Of a stretch of DNA of 64,000 nucleotides, positions 27,158-36,608 are shown piece after piece. Every line of letters starts with the position of its first letter. Position 1 is the stretch's first letter. The notes under the pieces were generated by a model. That model was not told the origin of the DNA. It saw nothing but the letters and a program-made list of their open reading frames with translations, and searched no databases. The position numbers were made by a program, and so were the translations under genes. The DNA comes from Actinotalea solisilvae (GTDB lineage: Bacteria; Actinomycetota; Actinomycetes; Actinomycetales; Cellulomonadaceae), in assembly GCF_016464425.1 (NCBI RefSeq), contig NZ_JADDKQ010000013.1, positions 59,616 to 123,615 on the forward strand, in the 5' to 3' direction.

Positions 27158-28266
27158 GGCTTGCGGCCGGCGGGCCGGTTCGGCTTGCGCCGGCGCGGCT
27201 GGGCACTGGCGCCCAGGTGGGTGCCGGGCACCGGGGCGCCGACGTGCACGCGCGGCGCCGCCGGCGTCGGCGTGCCGGGCTCGGCGCCCGCCTCCTGACG
27301 GCTGCGCAGCACGCGCTCGGTGTGCTCGCGGACGGCGGGCTCGCGCTCGCGCAGCGAGACCAGCACGGGGGTCGCGATGAACACCGACGAGAGCGTGCCG
27401 ACGGCCATGCCGATGAACAGCGCGAGCGCGATGTCCCGCAGCGTCCCCGCCCCGAGGAGGAAGGCGCCGATGAAGAGGATCGCCGCGACGGGCAGGAGGG
27501 CGACCACCGACGTGTTGATCGACCGGACGAGCGTCTGGTTGACCGCCAGGTTGGCGAGCTCGGCGTACGTGTACCGGCGCTGGTCGAGCGTCTTCTCGGT
27601 GTTCTCCCGGACCTTGTCGAACACCACGACGGTGTCGTACAGCGAGTACCCGAGGATCGTGAGGAAGCCGATGACCGTGGCCGGGCTGACCTCCCACCCG
27701 ACGCCCGCGTAGAGCCCGACGGTGATGATCAGGTCGTGCGCGAGGGCGACGAGGGCGGCGGCCGCCATGCGCCACGCGCGGAAGTACACGGTCATGACGA
27801 GCGCGACGAGCACGAGGAAGATCACGAGGCCGCGCAGGGCCTTGCCCGTGACGTCCGCACCCCAGCTGGGTCCGACGAACGACGAGCTGACGTCGTTCGC
27901 CGGCACGCCGTAGGCCTCGGCGAGGGCGTCCGCCAGGCGGTCGGTCTCGTCGTCGGTCAGGTCGCCGGTCTGCACGCGCACCGACGAGCTGCCGACGGCG
28001 GAGACGCGCGGGACGTCGTCGGGAAGGAGCTCCTCGACCGCGTCGAGGGCGGGCTGCTGCGCCGTGTCGGACACGCCGGTCACCATGAACTCGGCGCCAC
28101 CGCGGAAGTCGATGCTCGGGTTGAGCCCGCGCACCGCGAGCAGGAGCACCGAGACGAGCAGGACCGCGGCGGAGATCGCGTACCAGCGACGCCGGTGACC
28201 GACGATGTCGTACGAGCGGCGACCCGTGTAGAGGTCGTTGCCCCACTGGGACAGTCGCGAGGCCAT
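27154..28266 (-). CDS. secF: Protein translocase subunit SecF
   Basis: A 370-residue polytopic membrane protein that, with SecD, uses the proton gradient to pull exported proteins through SecYEG. The first helix is near residues 30-50, followed by the FRGGAEFMVTG motif, a periplasmic-type loop to about 140, and five further helices. The conserved FLTILGYSLYDTVVVFDKVREN block lies near residue 205. The tail beyond residue 310 is a basic, proline-rich extension ending in RRRKPNRPAGRKP. The ATG at 28266 overlaps the secD stop codon by one base (TGATG). It is part of the yajC-secD-secF-apt operon. Confidence 0.95.
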   Translation of the reverse strand: MASRLSQWGNDLYTGRRSYDIVGHRRRWYAISAAVLLVSVLLLAVRGLNPSIDFRGGAEFMVTGVSDTAQQPALDAVEELLPDDVPRVSAVGSSSVRVQTGDLTDDETDRLADALAEAYGVPANDVSSSFVGPSWGADVTGKALRGLVIFLVLVALVMTVYFRAWRMAAAALVALAHDLIITVGLYAGVGWEVSPATVIGFLTILGYSLYDTVVVFDKVRENTEKTLDQRRYTYAELANLAVNQTLVRSINTSVVALLPVAAILFIGAFLLGAGTLRDIALALFIGMAVGTLSSVFIATPVLVSLREREPAVREHTERVLRSRQEAGAEPGTPTPAAPRVHVGAPVPGTHLGASAQPRRRKPNRPAGRKP

Positions 28267-30053
28267 CAGCCGTCCTTCCGCTCGGAGCCGGCGTCGTCGA
28301 CCGGGGTGACGTCGTCCGTGGGTGGTGCCCCCTGGCCCGCCTGGCTCGCACGACGCTCCGCGGCGCGACGCTCGGCGATCGTCAGGCGGCGCTCGGGAGC
28401 GGCGACCCCGGCCGGGACCGGGGCGAGCTCGTCCGCGACCGCGGCGCCGGCGGGCCCCGCGTCCGCCGGGCGACCACCGGCCACGACGCGGCCACGACCG
28501 GCGTACCGGGCCCGCGCGCCCAGCGCGACCGGGTCGAGCCCGGACCACCGGTGGCCCCCGCCGAAGAAGCGGGTCCGGGCGAGCAGCACCATCACGGGGT
28601 GCGTGAAGAGGAGCACGACGACGAGGTCGACGAGCGTCGTCAGGCCGAGCGTGAACGCGAAGCCGCGCACGCCGCCGACGGCGAGGAAGTAGAGCACGAC
28701 CGCGGCGAGGAAGTTCACCGCGTCGGAGATGAGGATCGTGCGGCGCGCGCGGCGCCACCCCTCCTCGACGGCCGCCGGCAGCGTGCGGCCGTCCCGCAGC
28801 TCGTCGCGGATGCGCTCGAAGTAGACGATGAACGAGTCCGCCGTGACGCCGATGGCGACGATGACGCCGGCCACGCCCGGGAGGCTGAGGCGATAGCCCT
28901 GCGTCCACGAGAGCACGGCGATGAGCGCGTACGTCAGCAGCGCCGCCACGGCGAGCGAGCCGATCGTCACGAGGCCGAGCGCGCGGTACTGGACGAGCGA
29001 GTAGACGCCGACGAGGAGCAGACCGATGAGGCCCGCGAGCAGGCCGCGCTGGAGCTGCTCGGAGCCGAGCGTCGCGGAGATCTGCTGCTCGCTCTGGACC
29101 TCGAACGTGAGCGGGAGCGCGCCGAAGTTGAGCTGGCGCGCGAGCGTCGCGGCCGACTCGCGCGTGAAGCTGCCCGAGATCTCGGCGTTGCCGTCCGCGA
29201 TGACGGAGTTCACCGACGGCGCCGAGATGACGAGGCCGTCGAGGACCATCGCGAACTGGTTGCGCGGCGGCTCGAGCGAGAGCAGGCGGGTCGTGACGTC
29301 GCGGAAGGCCGCGGTGCCCTCGCCGTTGAACGAGATGTTGGTGACCCACTCGTTGGTCACCGCGCCGGTCTGCGTCGTGCGCAGGCCCGAGCTCGCGCTG
29401 TCGACGTCCTGCCCGCGCACCTCGACGGGGCCGAGCACGAACTTGGCGGTCCCGGCGGCGTCGCACGCGACGACCGGCTCCGCGGGGTCGCCCACCAGGG
29501 CCGCGCCGCCGCGCAGGTTCTCCGGGTCCGTGCAGTCGTAGGCCTCGAACTCGGCGAGCAGCTCGGGCGTGAGCCACGCGGGGTCGCTCGCGTCGGCGGG
29601 CTCGACGGGGTCGGTCGGCGTCTCGGGCGCGGGGGTGCGCTGCTCCTCGGGGACCGGCGTGGGTGCCGCCTGCACGATGACCGGGCGGAACAGCATCTGC
29701 GCCGACTCGCGGACGAGGTCGAGCGTCGCCGGGTCGGGCTCGCCCGGGATCGCGACGACGATGTTCGACCCGCCCTGGCTGGTGATCTCCGCCTCCGCGA
29801 CGCCCGAGGCGTCGATGCGCTGGCGGATGATGTCGATCGCCTGCTGGATCGTCTCCTCCGTGACGGCCTCGCCGCTGTCCGCGGTGGGCCGGAGGATGAC
29901 CTGCGTGCCGCCCTCGAGGTCGAGCGCGAGCTTCGGCATGAGCGAGGCGTCGGACCAGCGGCTGCCCGCGAGGAGCGCTCCGACGAGGGCGAGCACCAGC
30001 AGCCCGAGCGTCACCAGGGGGCGCGCGGGGCGGCTGCGGTTCGATGTGGCCAA
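28266..30053 (-). CDS. secD: Protein translocase subunit SecD
   Basis: A 595-residue RND-like membrane protein. After the first helix (about 15-30) come the LALDLEGGTQVILRP motif and the P1 head domain (about 60-330), which holds a proline/threonine-rich insertion at ~140-165. Five C-terminal helices include GVAGVIVAIGVTADSFIVYF near 400. The C-terminus is a long alanine/glycine/acidic cytoplasmic tail (about 510-595), common in actinobacteria. The protein partners SecF, with which it is coupled by a TGATG overlap. It follows yajC at 58 bases. All main motifs are intact. Confidence 0.95.
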   Translation of the reverse strand: MATSNRSRPARPLVTLGLLVLALVGALLAGSRWSDASLMPKLALDLEGGTQVILRPTADSGEAVTEETIQQAIDIIRQRIDASGVAEAEITSQGGSNIVVAIPGEPDPATLDLVRESAQMLFRPVIVQAAPTPVPEEQRTPAPETPTDPVEPADASDPAWLTPELLAEFEAYDCTDPENLRGGAALVGDPAEPVVACDAAGTAKFVLGPVEVRGQDVDSASSGLRTTQTGAVTNEWVTNISFNGEGTAAFRDVTTRLLSLEPPRNQFAMVLDGLVISAPSVNSVIADGNAEISGSFTRESAATLARQLNFGALPLTFEVQSEQQISATLGSEQLQRGLLAGLIGLLLVGVYSLVQYRALGLVTIGSLAVAALLTYALIAVLSWTQGYRLSLPGVAGVIVAIGVTADSFIVYFERIRDELRDGRTLPAAVEEGWRRARRTILISDAVNFLAAVVLYFLAVGGVRGFAFTLGLTTLVDLVVVLLFTHPVMVLLARTRFFGGGHRWSGLDPVALGARARYAGRGRVVAGGRPADAGPAGAAVADELAPVPAGVAAPERRLTIAERRAAERRASQAGQGAPPTDDVTPVDDAGSERKDG

Positions 30054-30111
30054 CGGTCCGTCTTCTCTCGGTCGTACCCGTCCGCGGCGGCGCCGCCCGG
30101 GGAGGGGGCGC

Positions 30112-30558
30112 TCAGGCGCGCGGGGTGCCCTCGTCGTCGCGACGCTCGGTCGTGCGCTCGCGCGGCTCGGTGAGGCTCGACGCGTCGTCGGGGACCTCCA
30201 CCGACGGCTCGTCGGCGGCCGGCTCGTCGTCGAGCAGGGTGTCGTCGTCGAGGAGCTCGTCCTCGTCCTCGAGCTCGTCGTCCTCGTCGTCCTCGACGGC
30301 GACGGGCGGGTCGACCAGCTTGGCGATCGCCGGGCGGAGCCAGCGGCTCGTCACGCCCGGGGAGGTCTCGAGCGTGACGACGTCGTCCTCGACGTCGACG
30401 ACGGTCGCGAACAGGCCGGACCCGGTCATGACCTCCTGGCCGGGGGTCAGGTTCGCCCGGAAGTTGGCGGCTTCCTTCTGCTGCTTGCGGGTGCGGCTCG
30501 TCATGAGCCACATGGCGCCGAAGGCCAGGGCAAGGATGATGAGGAAGCTGTAGTCCAT
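30112..30558 (-). CDS. yajC: Preprotein translocase subunit YajC
   Basis: A 148-residue small membrane protein of the SecDF-YajC complex. One N-terminal helix (SFLIILALAFGAMWLM, about 4-19) is followed by RTRKQQKEAANF, then the YajC core LTPGQEVMTGSGLFATVVDV. An acidic serine/glutamate/aspartate-rich tail (about 85-148) is longer than in enterobacteria but usual in high-GC Gram-positives. The ATG at 30558 is preceded by AGGACG. TAGACT 39 bases upstream probably drives the yajC-secD-secF-apt operon. The gene is separated from ruvB by about 115 bases. Confidence 0.92.
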   Translation of the reverse strand: MDYSFLIILALAFGAMWLMTSRTRKQQKEAANFRANLTPGQEVMTGSGLFATVVDVEDDVVTLETSPGVTSRWLRPAIAKLVDPPVAVEDDEDDELEDEDELLDDDTLLDDEPAADEPSVEVPDDASSLTEPRERTTERRDDEGTPRA

Positions 30559-30597
30559 GGTGTCGTTCTCACGTCCTGTTGGGTTGCGACCGCGCGC

Positions 30598-30603
30598 AGT
30601 CTA
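30598..30603 (-). promoter_or_regulatory. Probable -10 element for the yajC-secDF-apt operon
   Basis: TAGACT on the minus strand, 39 bases before the yajC ATG; identical to the hexamers before aspS and relA. Confidence 0.5.
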
Positions 30604-30673
30604 GGTGACCGGCGCTCCCCCGCCCTAACGCGCACGCCGGGTCACCGGTTCCCGCGACGGGGCACCCGTGCCG

Positions 30674-31714
30674 TCAGCCGAAGAGCGTGTCGGCCCCGCC
30701 CGTGGGCGGCCGCAGCCCGAGGTGCGCCCAGGCGCGTGGCGTCGCCACGCGTCCGCGCGGCGTGCGGCCCATGAGGCCCTCGCGCACGAGGTAGGGCTCG
30801 GCCACGGTCTCGACCGTCTCGGGCTCCTCGCCCACCGCGACCGCCAGGGTCGTCAGCCCGACGGGGCCGCCGCCGAACCGCTCGCACAGCGCGAGCAGGA
30901 CGCTGCGGTCGAGCCGGTCCAGGCCGATCTCGTCGACCTCGTACACGGCCAGGGCGGCCCGGGCCGCGGCGAGGTCGAGCGTCCCGTCGCCGCGCACCTG
31001 CGCCCAGTCGCGCACCCGGCGCAGGAGGCGGTTCGCGATGCGGGGCGTCCCCCGGGACCGACGCGCGATCTCGGCGCCGGCGTCGGCGTGCAGCTCGACG
31101 CCGAGCAGGCCGGCCGAGCGGCCGAGCACCTGCTGGAGCTCGGCGTCGTCGTAGAAGTCGAGGTGGCCCGTGAAGCCGAAGCGGTCGCGCAGCGGCGCGG
31201 GCAGGAGCCCGGCACGCGTCGTCGCGCCCACGACCGTGAACGGCGGGAGCGCGAGGCCGATGGCGTTGGCGCCGGCGCCCTTGCCCACGACGACGTCGAC
31301 CCGGAAGTCCTCCATCGCGACGTAGAGGAGCTCCTCCGCCGGGCGCGCGAGCCGGTGGATCTCGTCGAGGAAGAGGACCTCGCCCTCCTCGAGCGAGGAC
31401 AGCACGGCCGCGAGGTCCCCCGCGTGCTGGATCGCGGGGCCCGACGTCACCCGCACCGACGTCCCCAGCTCGGCGGCGATGATCATGGCGAGCGTCGTCT
31501 TGCCGAGCCCCGGCGGCCCGGACAGGAGCACGTGGTCGGGCGCCCTCCCCCGGCCGAGCGCGGCGTGCAGGACGAGCTCGAGCTGGTCGCGCACGACCCG
31601 CTGGCCGACGAACTCCGCGAGCCGGCGCGGGCGCAGCGCAGCCTCGGCCGCGCGCTCGAGGTCCTCGGCCCCGGGCGCGACCACGCGCTCGGTGACGATC
31701 TCGTCCTCAGCCAC
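30674..31714 (-). CDS. ruvB: Holliday junction branch-migration helicase RuvB
   Basis: A 346-residue AAA+ motor that drives branch migration with RuvA. The Walker A motif GPPGLGKT is at residues 66-73, Walker [11 protein letters not shown] near 120, the sensor region [19 protein letters not shown] near 170, and the C-terminal winged helix with [17 protein letters not shown] near 315. The GTG at 31714 overlaps the end of ruvA (GTGGCTGA), so translation is coupled. With ruvA it probably responds to DNA damage through the SOS box at 32390-32405. Confidence 0.97.
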   Translation of the reverse strand: MAEDEIVTERVVAPGAEDLERAAEAALRPRRLAEFVGQRVVRDQLELVLHAALGRGRAPDHVLLSGPPGLGKTTLAMIIAAELGTSVRVTSGPAIQHAGDLAAVLSSLEEGEVLFLDEIHRLARPAEELLYVAMEDFRVDVVVGKGAGANAIGLALPPFTVVGATTRAGLLPAPLRDRFGFTGHLDFYDDAELQQVLGRSAGLLGVELHADAGAEIARRSRGTPRIANRLLRRVRDWAQVRGDGTLDLAAARAALAVYEVDEIGLDRLDRSVLLALCERFGGGPVGLTTLAVAVGEEPETVETVAEPYLVREGLMGRTPRGRVATPRAWAHLGLRPPTGGADTLFG

Positions 31715-32321
31715 GACCGCCGCCCAGCACGCGCAGCGCGCCCCGCAGCACCGCGGCGACGTCCGCGGCCTCGACGGCGCCGGCATCCGCCGGCACCACC
31801 GTGGCGACGGCGTCCTCGGCGGCGCGCGCCGTCCACCCGAGCCCGACGAGCGCCTCGACGACCTCGCCACGACGGTCCGCGGCGGGCGCGGGAGCCCCGC
31901 CCGCCGTGACCACCGACACCGCCGGACCGAGCCGGTCGGCCAGCTCGAGCACGATCCGCTGCGCACCCTTGCGGCCGATGCCGGGCACGCGCTGGAGCGC
32001 TGCGAGGTCCTCGCCGGCGACGGCGCGCCGCAGGCCGTCGGGCGTGTGCACCGCGAGCATCGCGAGCGCGAGCCGCGGCCCGACCCCGCTCACGGTCTGG
32101 ACGGCCTCGAAGGTGTCGCGCTCGTCCGCGTCGGCGAACCCGTAGAGCGTGAGCGAGTCCTCGCGCACCACGAGCGACGTCGCGAGCTCGGCCTGCTCCC
32201 CCACCCGGAGGGCGGCGAGCGTCGCCGGCGTCGCGTAGGCGAGCAGGCCCACCCCGCCCATCTCGACGACGACGGCGTCCAGCCGCAGGCCCACGACGCG
32301 TCCACGCAGCGAGGCGATCAC
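31707..32321 (-). CDS. ruvA: Holliday junction DNA helicase subunit RuvA
   Basis: A 204-residue protein that binds four-way junctions and loads RuvB. It starts with the canonical [22 protein letters not shown]-fold. The helix-hairpin-helix motifs [14 protein letters not shown] and [19 protein letters not shown] lie at about 75 and 110, and the C-terminal RuvB-contact domain (about 155-204) ends just inside ruvB. A 175-base gap separates it from ruvC and contains a near-consensus LexA box, so ruvAB can be transcribed separately from ruvC. Confidence 0.96.
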   Translation of the reverse strand: MIASLRGRVVGLRLDAVVVEMGGVGLLAYATPATLAALRVGEQAELATSLVVREDSLTLYGFADADERDTFEAVQTVSGVGPRLALAMLAVHTPDGLRRAVAGEDLAALQRVPGIGRKGAQRIVLELADRLGPAVSVVTAGGAPAPAADRRGEVVEALVGLGWTARAAEDAVATVVPADAGAVEAADVAAVLRGALRVLGGGRG

Positions 32322-32389
32322 CCTCGGTCCTCCCGTCCCGCGGCCGCCGCGCCCCTCGCGCGGGCGGCGCGGGGAGTCGTCACGGCGGA

Positions 32390-32405
32390 CCGAACATCTG
32401 TACGA
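32390..32405 (-). promoter_or_regulatory. Near-consensus LexA (SOS) box upstream of ruvA
   Basis: On the minus strand the site reads TCGTACAGATGTTCGG. It matches TCGAAC-N4-GTTCGA at ten of the twelve defined positions. It lies 69 bases upstream of the ruvA start codon, in the gap between ruvC and ruvA, as expected for damage-inducible ruvAB. Confidence 0.65.
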
Positions 32406-32496
32406 GCGCCCACGCTAACAACCCGCACCGACGCCGGTGGGTCCCGACGCGCCGGGACCCGCCCCGTCGAGGGCGGGCCGCTCGTCGGCGCGGCCC

Positions 32497-33108
32497 TCAG
32501 CGCGCGCGGCGCGCGGCGGCCTCGGCGCGCGCCCAGGCCTGCTGCGCGGGCGTGGCCGCCGTGCGACCCGCCGCCCCCGACGCGGCCGGGGCGGTCGCGG
32601 GTCGCTCCGTCGACGGCGCCCGGACGACGGCGAGGCTCGTGGGCCGCCACAGGTGGCAGATGCCGAGCGCCAGCGCGTCCGCGGCGTCGGCGGGCGTCGG
32701 GAGCTCGGCGAGCCCGAGGATGCGCGCGACCATCTGCTGCACCTGGGCCTTGGGGGCCCGGCCGTTGCCCGTCACCGACGCCTTGACCTCGCTCGGGGTG
32801 TGCAGCGCGACCGGGATCCCCCGCCGCGCGGCCGCGGCCATGACGACGCCCGAGACCTGCGCGGTGCCCATGACGGTGCGCACGTTGTGCTGGGCGAACA
32901 CGCGCTCGACGGCGACCGCGTCGGGCGCGTGCTCGTCCAGCCACGTCTCGACCTGGGCGCCGATGACCGCGAGGCGCGACGCGACGTCGTCGTCGACGGG
33001 CGAGCGCGCGACGCCCACCCGGACGAGCGCGACGCGGCGGCCCGGGCGCGAGTCCACGACCCCGAGCCCGCAGCGGGTCAGGCCCGGGTCCACTCCCAGC
33101 ACGCGCAC
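32497..33108 (-). CDS. ruvC: Crossover junction endodeoxyribonuclease RuvC
   Basis: A 203-residue Holliday junction resolvase. The catalytic Asp7 is in [17 protein letters not shown], the second acidic residue in [20 protein letters not shown] near residue 70, and the last pair in [14 protein letters not shown] near 140-150. The start gives the expected MRVLGVDPG. The C-terminal ~50 residues are an alanine-rich extension ([20 protein letters not shown]) beyond the usual family end, common in high-GC species. It follows yebC at 55 bases, forming yebC-ruvC upstream of ruvAB. Confidence 0.96.
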   Translation of the reverse strand: MRVLGVDPGLTRCGLGVVDSRPGRRVALVRVGVARSPVDDDVASRLAVIGAQVETWLDEHAPDAVAVERVFAQHNVRTVMGTAQVSGVVMAAAARRGIPVALHTPSEVKASVTGNGRAPKAQVQQMVARILGLAELPTPADAADALALGICHLWRPTSLAVVRAPSTERPATAPAASGAAGRTAATPAQQAWARAEAAARRAR

Positions 33109-33163
33109 GGCGGCAGTCTCGCAGGCGCCGGCGACGTCGCCGCGGCGCCCCGCCGAGGAGGGG

Positions 33164-33922
33164 TCAGTCCTCCTCGAGCTCCGCCATGACCTCGTCGGAG
33201 GCGTCGAAGTTCGCGAAGACCTCCTGGACGTCGTCGCTGTCCTCGAGCGCGTCGATGAGGCGCAGGATCTTGCGGGCGCCCTCGGCGTCGACCTCGACCT
33301 GCGTCGCGGGCACGAACTGCGCCTCGGCCGAGTCGTAGTCGATGCCCGCCTCCTGGAGCGCGGTGCGCACGGCGACGACGTCGGACGCCTCGCTCTGGAC
33401 CTCGAACGCGTCCCCGAGGTCGTTGACCTCCTCCGCGCCCGCGTCGAGCACGGCGGCGAGGACGTCGTCCTCGGTGAGGCCGTCGGCCTTGGGCACGACG
33501 ACGACGCCGCGCCGCGAGAAGAGGTAGGACACCGAGCCCGGGTCCGCCATCGTCCCGCCGTTGCGCGTGAAGGCCACGCGCACGTCCGCCGCGGCCCGGT
33601 TGCGGTTGTCGGTGAGGCACTCGACGAGGACCGCGACGCCGCCGGGCCCGTAGCCCTCGTACATCACGGTCTGGTAGTCGGCGCCGCCGGCCTCCTGGCC
33701 GGAGCCGCGCTTGAGCGCGCGGTCGATGTTGTCGTTCGGCACGGACGACTTCTTGGCCTTCTGGATGGCGTCGAAGAGCGTCGGGTTGCCCGCGGGGTCA
33801 CCGCCGCCCACGCGGGCGGCCACCTCGATGTTCTTGATGAGCTTCGCGAAGAGCTTGCCGCGCTTGGCGTCGACGACGGCCTTCTTGTGCTTGGTGGTGG
33901 CCCACTTGGAGTGACCGGACAT
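33164..33922 (-). CDS. YebC/PmpR-family transcriptional or translational regulator
   Basis: A 252-residue protein with the classic start [20 protein letters not shown] and the blocks [18 protein letters not shown] and [19 protein letters not shown]. Family members are described as DNA-binding regulators and, more recently, as factors that help translation of proline-rich sequences. Its place directly upstream of ruvC is widely conserved and gives no direct clue to its targets. The ATG at 33922 lies 16 bases after the pdxT stop codon, so it is probably co-transcribed with pdxT. The C-terminus is acidic ([12 protein letters not shown]). Confidence 0.93.
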   Translation of the reverse strand: MSGHSKWATTKHKKAVVDAKRGKLFAKLIKNIEVAARVGGGDPAGNPTLFDAIQKAKKSSVPNDNIDRALKRGSGQEAGGADYQTVMYEGYGPGGVAVLVECLTDNRNRAAADVRVAFTRNGGTMADPGSVSYLFSRRGVVVVPKADGLTEDDVLAAVLDAGAEEVNDLGDAFEVQSEASDVVAVRTALQEAGIDYDSAEAQFVPATQVEVDAEGARKILRLIDALEDSDDVQEVFANFDASDEVMAELEED

Positions 33923-33938
33923 CGCTTCGACGAACCCC

Positions 33939-34550
33939 TCAACCGCGGTCGGTGACGATCTGGACGAACATGCGGTGCAGACGCAGGTCCCCGGTGATCT
34001 CGGGGTGGAAGGACGTCGCGACGACGTCACGCTCGCGCACCGCGACGATCCTACCGGCGGCCGGCCCCGAGCCCACGGTCGCGAGCACCTGCGTGCCCGG
34101 GCCGGTCTCCTCGACCCAGGGCGCGCGGATGAAGACGGCGTGCACCGGGTCGGTCGCGCTGTCCGGCACCCCCTCGACGACGAGGTCGGTCTCGAACGAG
34201 TCGACCTGCCGCCCGAAGGCGTTGCGCCGCACCGTGACGTCGAGACCCCCGAGCGTCTGCTGGCCGACGACGCCGCCCTCCAACCGGTTCGCGAGCAGGA
34301 TCATCCCGGCGCACGAGCCGTAGGCGGGCAGGCCGCCCGCGATCGCGTCGCGCAGCGGCTCGAAGAGCTCGAAGACGTGGAGCAGCTTGTCCATCGTGGT
34401 CGACTCCCCGCCGGGGATGACGATCCCGTCGACCGCGGCCAGCTCGCGCGGGCGCCGGACGGGCACCGCGTGCGCGCCGCTCGCCTCGAGCGCGGCCACG
34501 TGCTCGCGCACGTCGCCCTGCAGCGCGAGCACACCGATCGTCGAAGCCAC
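33939..34550 (-). CDS. pdxT: Pyridoxal 5'-phosphate synthase glutaminase subunit
   Basis: A 203-residue class I glutaminase that supplies ammonia to PdxS for vitamin B6 synthesis. The PGGESTT motif is at 46-52, the nucleophile Cys80 in [12 protein letters not shown], and the His182/Glu184 pair in SFHPEITGD. The GTG at 34550 has no Shine-Dalgarno but lies eight bases after TAGGAT, suggesting a leaderless mRNA. Its partner pdxS is about 10 kb away on the same strand, beyond a block of accessory genes; in many relatives the two are adjacent or nearly so. All catalytic residues are intact. Confidence 0.96.
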   Translation of the reverse strand: MASTIGVLALQGDVREHVAALEASGAHAVPVRRPRELAAVDGIVIPGGESTTMDKLLHVFELFEPLRDAIAGGLPAYGSCAGMILLANRLEGGVVGQQTLGGLDVTVRRNAFGRQVDSFETDLVVEGVPDSATDPVHAVFIRAPWVEETGPGTQVLATVGSGPAAGRIVAVRERDVVATSFHPEITGDLRLHRMFVQIVTDRG

Positions 34551-34558
34551 GACCGGCG

Positions 34559-34564
34559 ATCCTA
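34559..34564 (-). promoter_or_regulatory. Probable -10 element for pdxT-yebC (near-leaderless)
   Basis: TAGGAT on the minus strand, eight bases before the pdxT GTG. It is divergent from, and only eight bases away from, the -10 of the facing gene. Confidence 0.55.
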
Positions 34565-34572
34565 CGCCGCCC

Positions 34573-34578
34573 TATCCT
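34573..34578 (+). promoter_or_regulatory. Probable -10 element for the 34585 membrane-protein/kynureninase unit (leaderless)
   Basis: TATCCT on the plus strand followed by six bases and ATG. The divergent promoters overlap, so the -35 region of each lies within the other's start region. Confidence 0.55.
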
Positions 34579-34584
34579 CGGGCC

Positions 34585-35295
34585 ATGACCACCGCTCATC
34601 CCGTCCCGACGTCCGGCGCGCCCGGCCGCACCGCCCCGCCGGAGACGTCGCTGCGGGGCCCCGTCCGGCTCACCGTGTCGGGCGCCGTGCTGTGCCTCGT
34701 GGCGGCGGCCGCCGCGGTGCTCGTCGTGCGCTCGTTCGTCGGGCTGCTGCCGACCGACCTGCTCGACGGCGAGGGTGGGCCGGGCCCGGGCGTCGTCGCG
34801 ACGGTCGACGCCCCCGGCACGGCGACCGTCGACCTCGAGGCGGACACGCGCTACGTCGTGCTCGTGGCGGAGCCGTGGACGGGCGGCTCGGAGGAGGACG
34901 ACCACACCGGGCTCGTCTCCGACCTCGTGGTCCGCGCCCCCGACGACCGCACGCTCGAGGCGTCGCTGAGCCCGGGCGTGAACCTCACGTCGAGCCGCGG
35001 CGGCACCACGGTCCACTCGGTCGGCGCGTTCCGCACGGGCGCCGGCGGCGAGCACGTCCTCCAGGCGCCCGCGGCCGAGGGCGGCGCCGACGTGCAGGTG
35101 CTCGTCGCGCTCGACGAGCCGTTCCTGCCCTTCTTCGCGGGCATCTTCGGCACGGTCTTCGGGGTCTTCGTCGCCATCGGCGCGGCCCTCCTCGGCGTAC
35201 CGATGCTCGTCATCGGCATCGTCTGGTGGCGGCGGCGCGCCGCGGCGCGGCGGACGGCCACGACCACAGTCACGGGCACGGGCACGGCCGCGTGA
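34585..35295 (+). CDS. Two-helix membrane protein of unknown function
   Basis: A 236-residue protein with a first transmembrane helix at about 30-52 (LTVSGAVLCLVAAAAAVLVV), an extracytoplasmic region of ~135 residues, and a second helix at about 183-213 (FFAGIFGTVFGVFVAIGAAL) followed by a basic cytoplasmic tail. The outside part includes a beta-rich segment (GTATVDLEADTRYVVLVAEP). I recognise no named family. The ATG at 34585 is six bases after TATCCT. The stop codon overlaps the proposed kynureninase start in a GTGA junction, and the last ~70 bases may encode two proteins in different frames (see the kynureninase entry). Confidence 0.7.
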   Translation: MTTAHPVPTSGAPGRTAPPETSLRGPVRLTVSGAVLCLVAAAAAVLVVRSFVGLLPTDLLDGEGGPGPGVVATVDAPGTATVDLEADTRYVVLVAEPWTGGSEEDDHTGLVSDLVVRAPDDRTLEASLSPGVNLTSSRGGTTVHSVGAFRTGAGGEHVLQAPAAEGGADVQVLVALDEPFLPFFAGIFGTVFGVFVAIGAALLGVPMLVIGIVWWRRRAAARRTATTTVTGTGTAA

Positions 35296-36557
35296 CCGAC
35301 GGAGGGCACGGCGGGCACGGCGGGCACGGCGCGCTCGCCTCGCGCGCCGCCGGGCTCGACGCGCAGCACGCCGCCACGGACCTGCGTCACCTGTACGACC
35401 TGCCGACGGGCGTCGTCTACCTCGACGGCAACTCGCTCGGGGCGCCGCCGCGGGCGGTGGCGCCGGCGGTCGCCGCGACCCTCGCCCACTGGCGGCAGGA
35501 CCTCGTCTCCTCGTGGAACCGGCACGCGTGGTGGGACCTGCCCACGGCGCTCGGCGACCGCGTCGCGCCCCTCGTCGGCGCCGCGCCCGGCCAGGTCGTC
35601 GTCGGCGACTCGGTGACGGTCGTCCTGTTCCAGCTGCTCCGCGCGGCCGCCGCGATGCGGCCCGGCCGTCGCGTCGTCGTCACCGACGCGGGGTCCTTCC
35701 CCACCGACCTGTACGTGCTCACGGGGGTCGCGCTCGACGTCGGCTGGGAGGTCGTCGCCGTGCGCCCGGGCGAGGTGCCGCAGGCCCTGGCGGCGCACGC
35801 CCCCGACGTCGCCGCCGTCCTCCTCTCGCACGCCGACTTCCGCACGGGCGAGCTGTGGGACCTGCCCGCCCTCACGGCCGCGGCGCACGGGGCGGGCGCC
35901 CTGGCCGTGTGGGACCTGTCGCACACGGTCGGCGCGGTCCCCGTCGACCTCGACGCGCACGACGTCGACCTCGCCGTGGGCTGCGGCTACAAGTACCTGG
36001 GCGGCGGCCCCGGTGCGCCGGCGTTCACCTACGTCGCGCGCCGCCACCAGGGTGCGTACGAGCCCGCGGTGCGCGGGTGGCACGGCCACGCGCGCCCGTT
36101 CGCCATGGAGCCGGGGCACGCGTTCGCGGACGGCATCGCGCGTGCCCGCACCGGGACGCCGCCGATCCTCGCGCTCGCCGCGCTGGGCGCGGCCCTGGAC
36201 GTCTTCGACCGCGTCACGGTGGAGCAGGTGCGCGAGCGCTCGCTGTCGCTCACCGGGTTCCTGCTCGAGTGCCTGGACGTCCTCGTCCCCGAGGTCGACG
36301 TCGTGACGCCCCGGGACCCGGGGCGGCGCGGGTCGCACGCCTCGGTCGCGCACCCGGAGGCCCACGCGGTCGTGCAGGCGCTCGCCGCACGCGGCGTCGT
36401 CGGGGACCACCGGACGCCCGACCTCGTGCGCCTCGGGGTCGCCGCGCCCTACCTCACCCACGGCGACGTCCTCCACGCGGCCCTGCAGCTGCGCGCGGTC
36501 CTCGACGCGGGCGAGCACCGCGCGCCCGAGCACCAGGTGCGCGCCACCGTCACCTGA
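35292..36557 (+). CDS. kynU: Kynureninase
   Basis: A 421-residue PLP enzyme of the aminotransferase class V fold that cleaves L-kynurenine to anthranilate and alanine (or 3-hydroxykynurenine to 3-hydroxyanthranilate). Typical blocks are VYLDGNSLGAPPRAV (about 42-56), VVTDAGSFPTDLYVL, LSHADFRTGELWD, WDLSHTVGAVPVDL and the PLP-lysine motif GCGYKYLGGGPGAP with Lys234. The GTG at 35292 overlaps the previous stop. An in-frame GTG at 35226 would add 22 residues including HDHSHGHGHG; together with GGHGGHGGHG after the shorter start, this makes a histidine-rich N-terminus not usual for the family. No other kynurenine-pathway gene is visible in the window. Confidence 0.88.
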   Translation: MTDGGHGGHGGHGALASRAAGLDAQHAATDLRHLYDLPTGVVYLDGNSLGAPPRAVAPAVAATLAHWRQDLVSSWNRHAWWDLPTALGDRVAPLVGAAPGQVVVGDSVTVVLFQLLRAAAAMRPGRRVVVTDAGSFPTDLYVLTGVALDVGWEVVAVRPGEVPQALAAHAPDVAAVLLSHADFRTGELWDLPALTAAAHGAGALAVWDLSHTVGAVPVDLDAHDVDLAVGCGYKYLGGGPGAPAFTYVARRHQGAYEPAVRGWHGHARPFAMEPGHAFADGIARARTGTPPILALAALGAALDVFDRVTVEQVRERSLSLTGFLLECLDVLVPEVDVVTPRDPGRRGSHASVAHPEAHAVVQALAARGVVGDHRTPDLVRLGVAAPYLTHGDVLHAALQLRAVLDAGEHRAPEHQVRATVT

Positions 36558-36608
36558 GCGGGTCGTCGCGACGGCGGCACGCCGCCCGGTTCCCGGGGGG
36601 ACCGTTGC

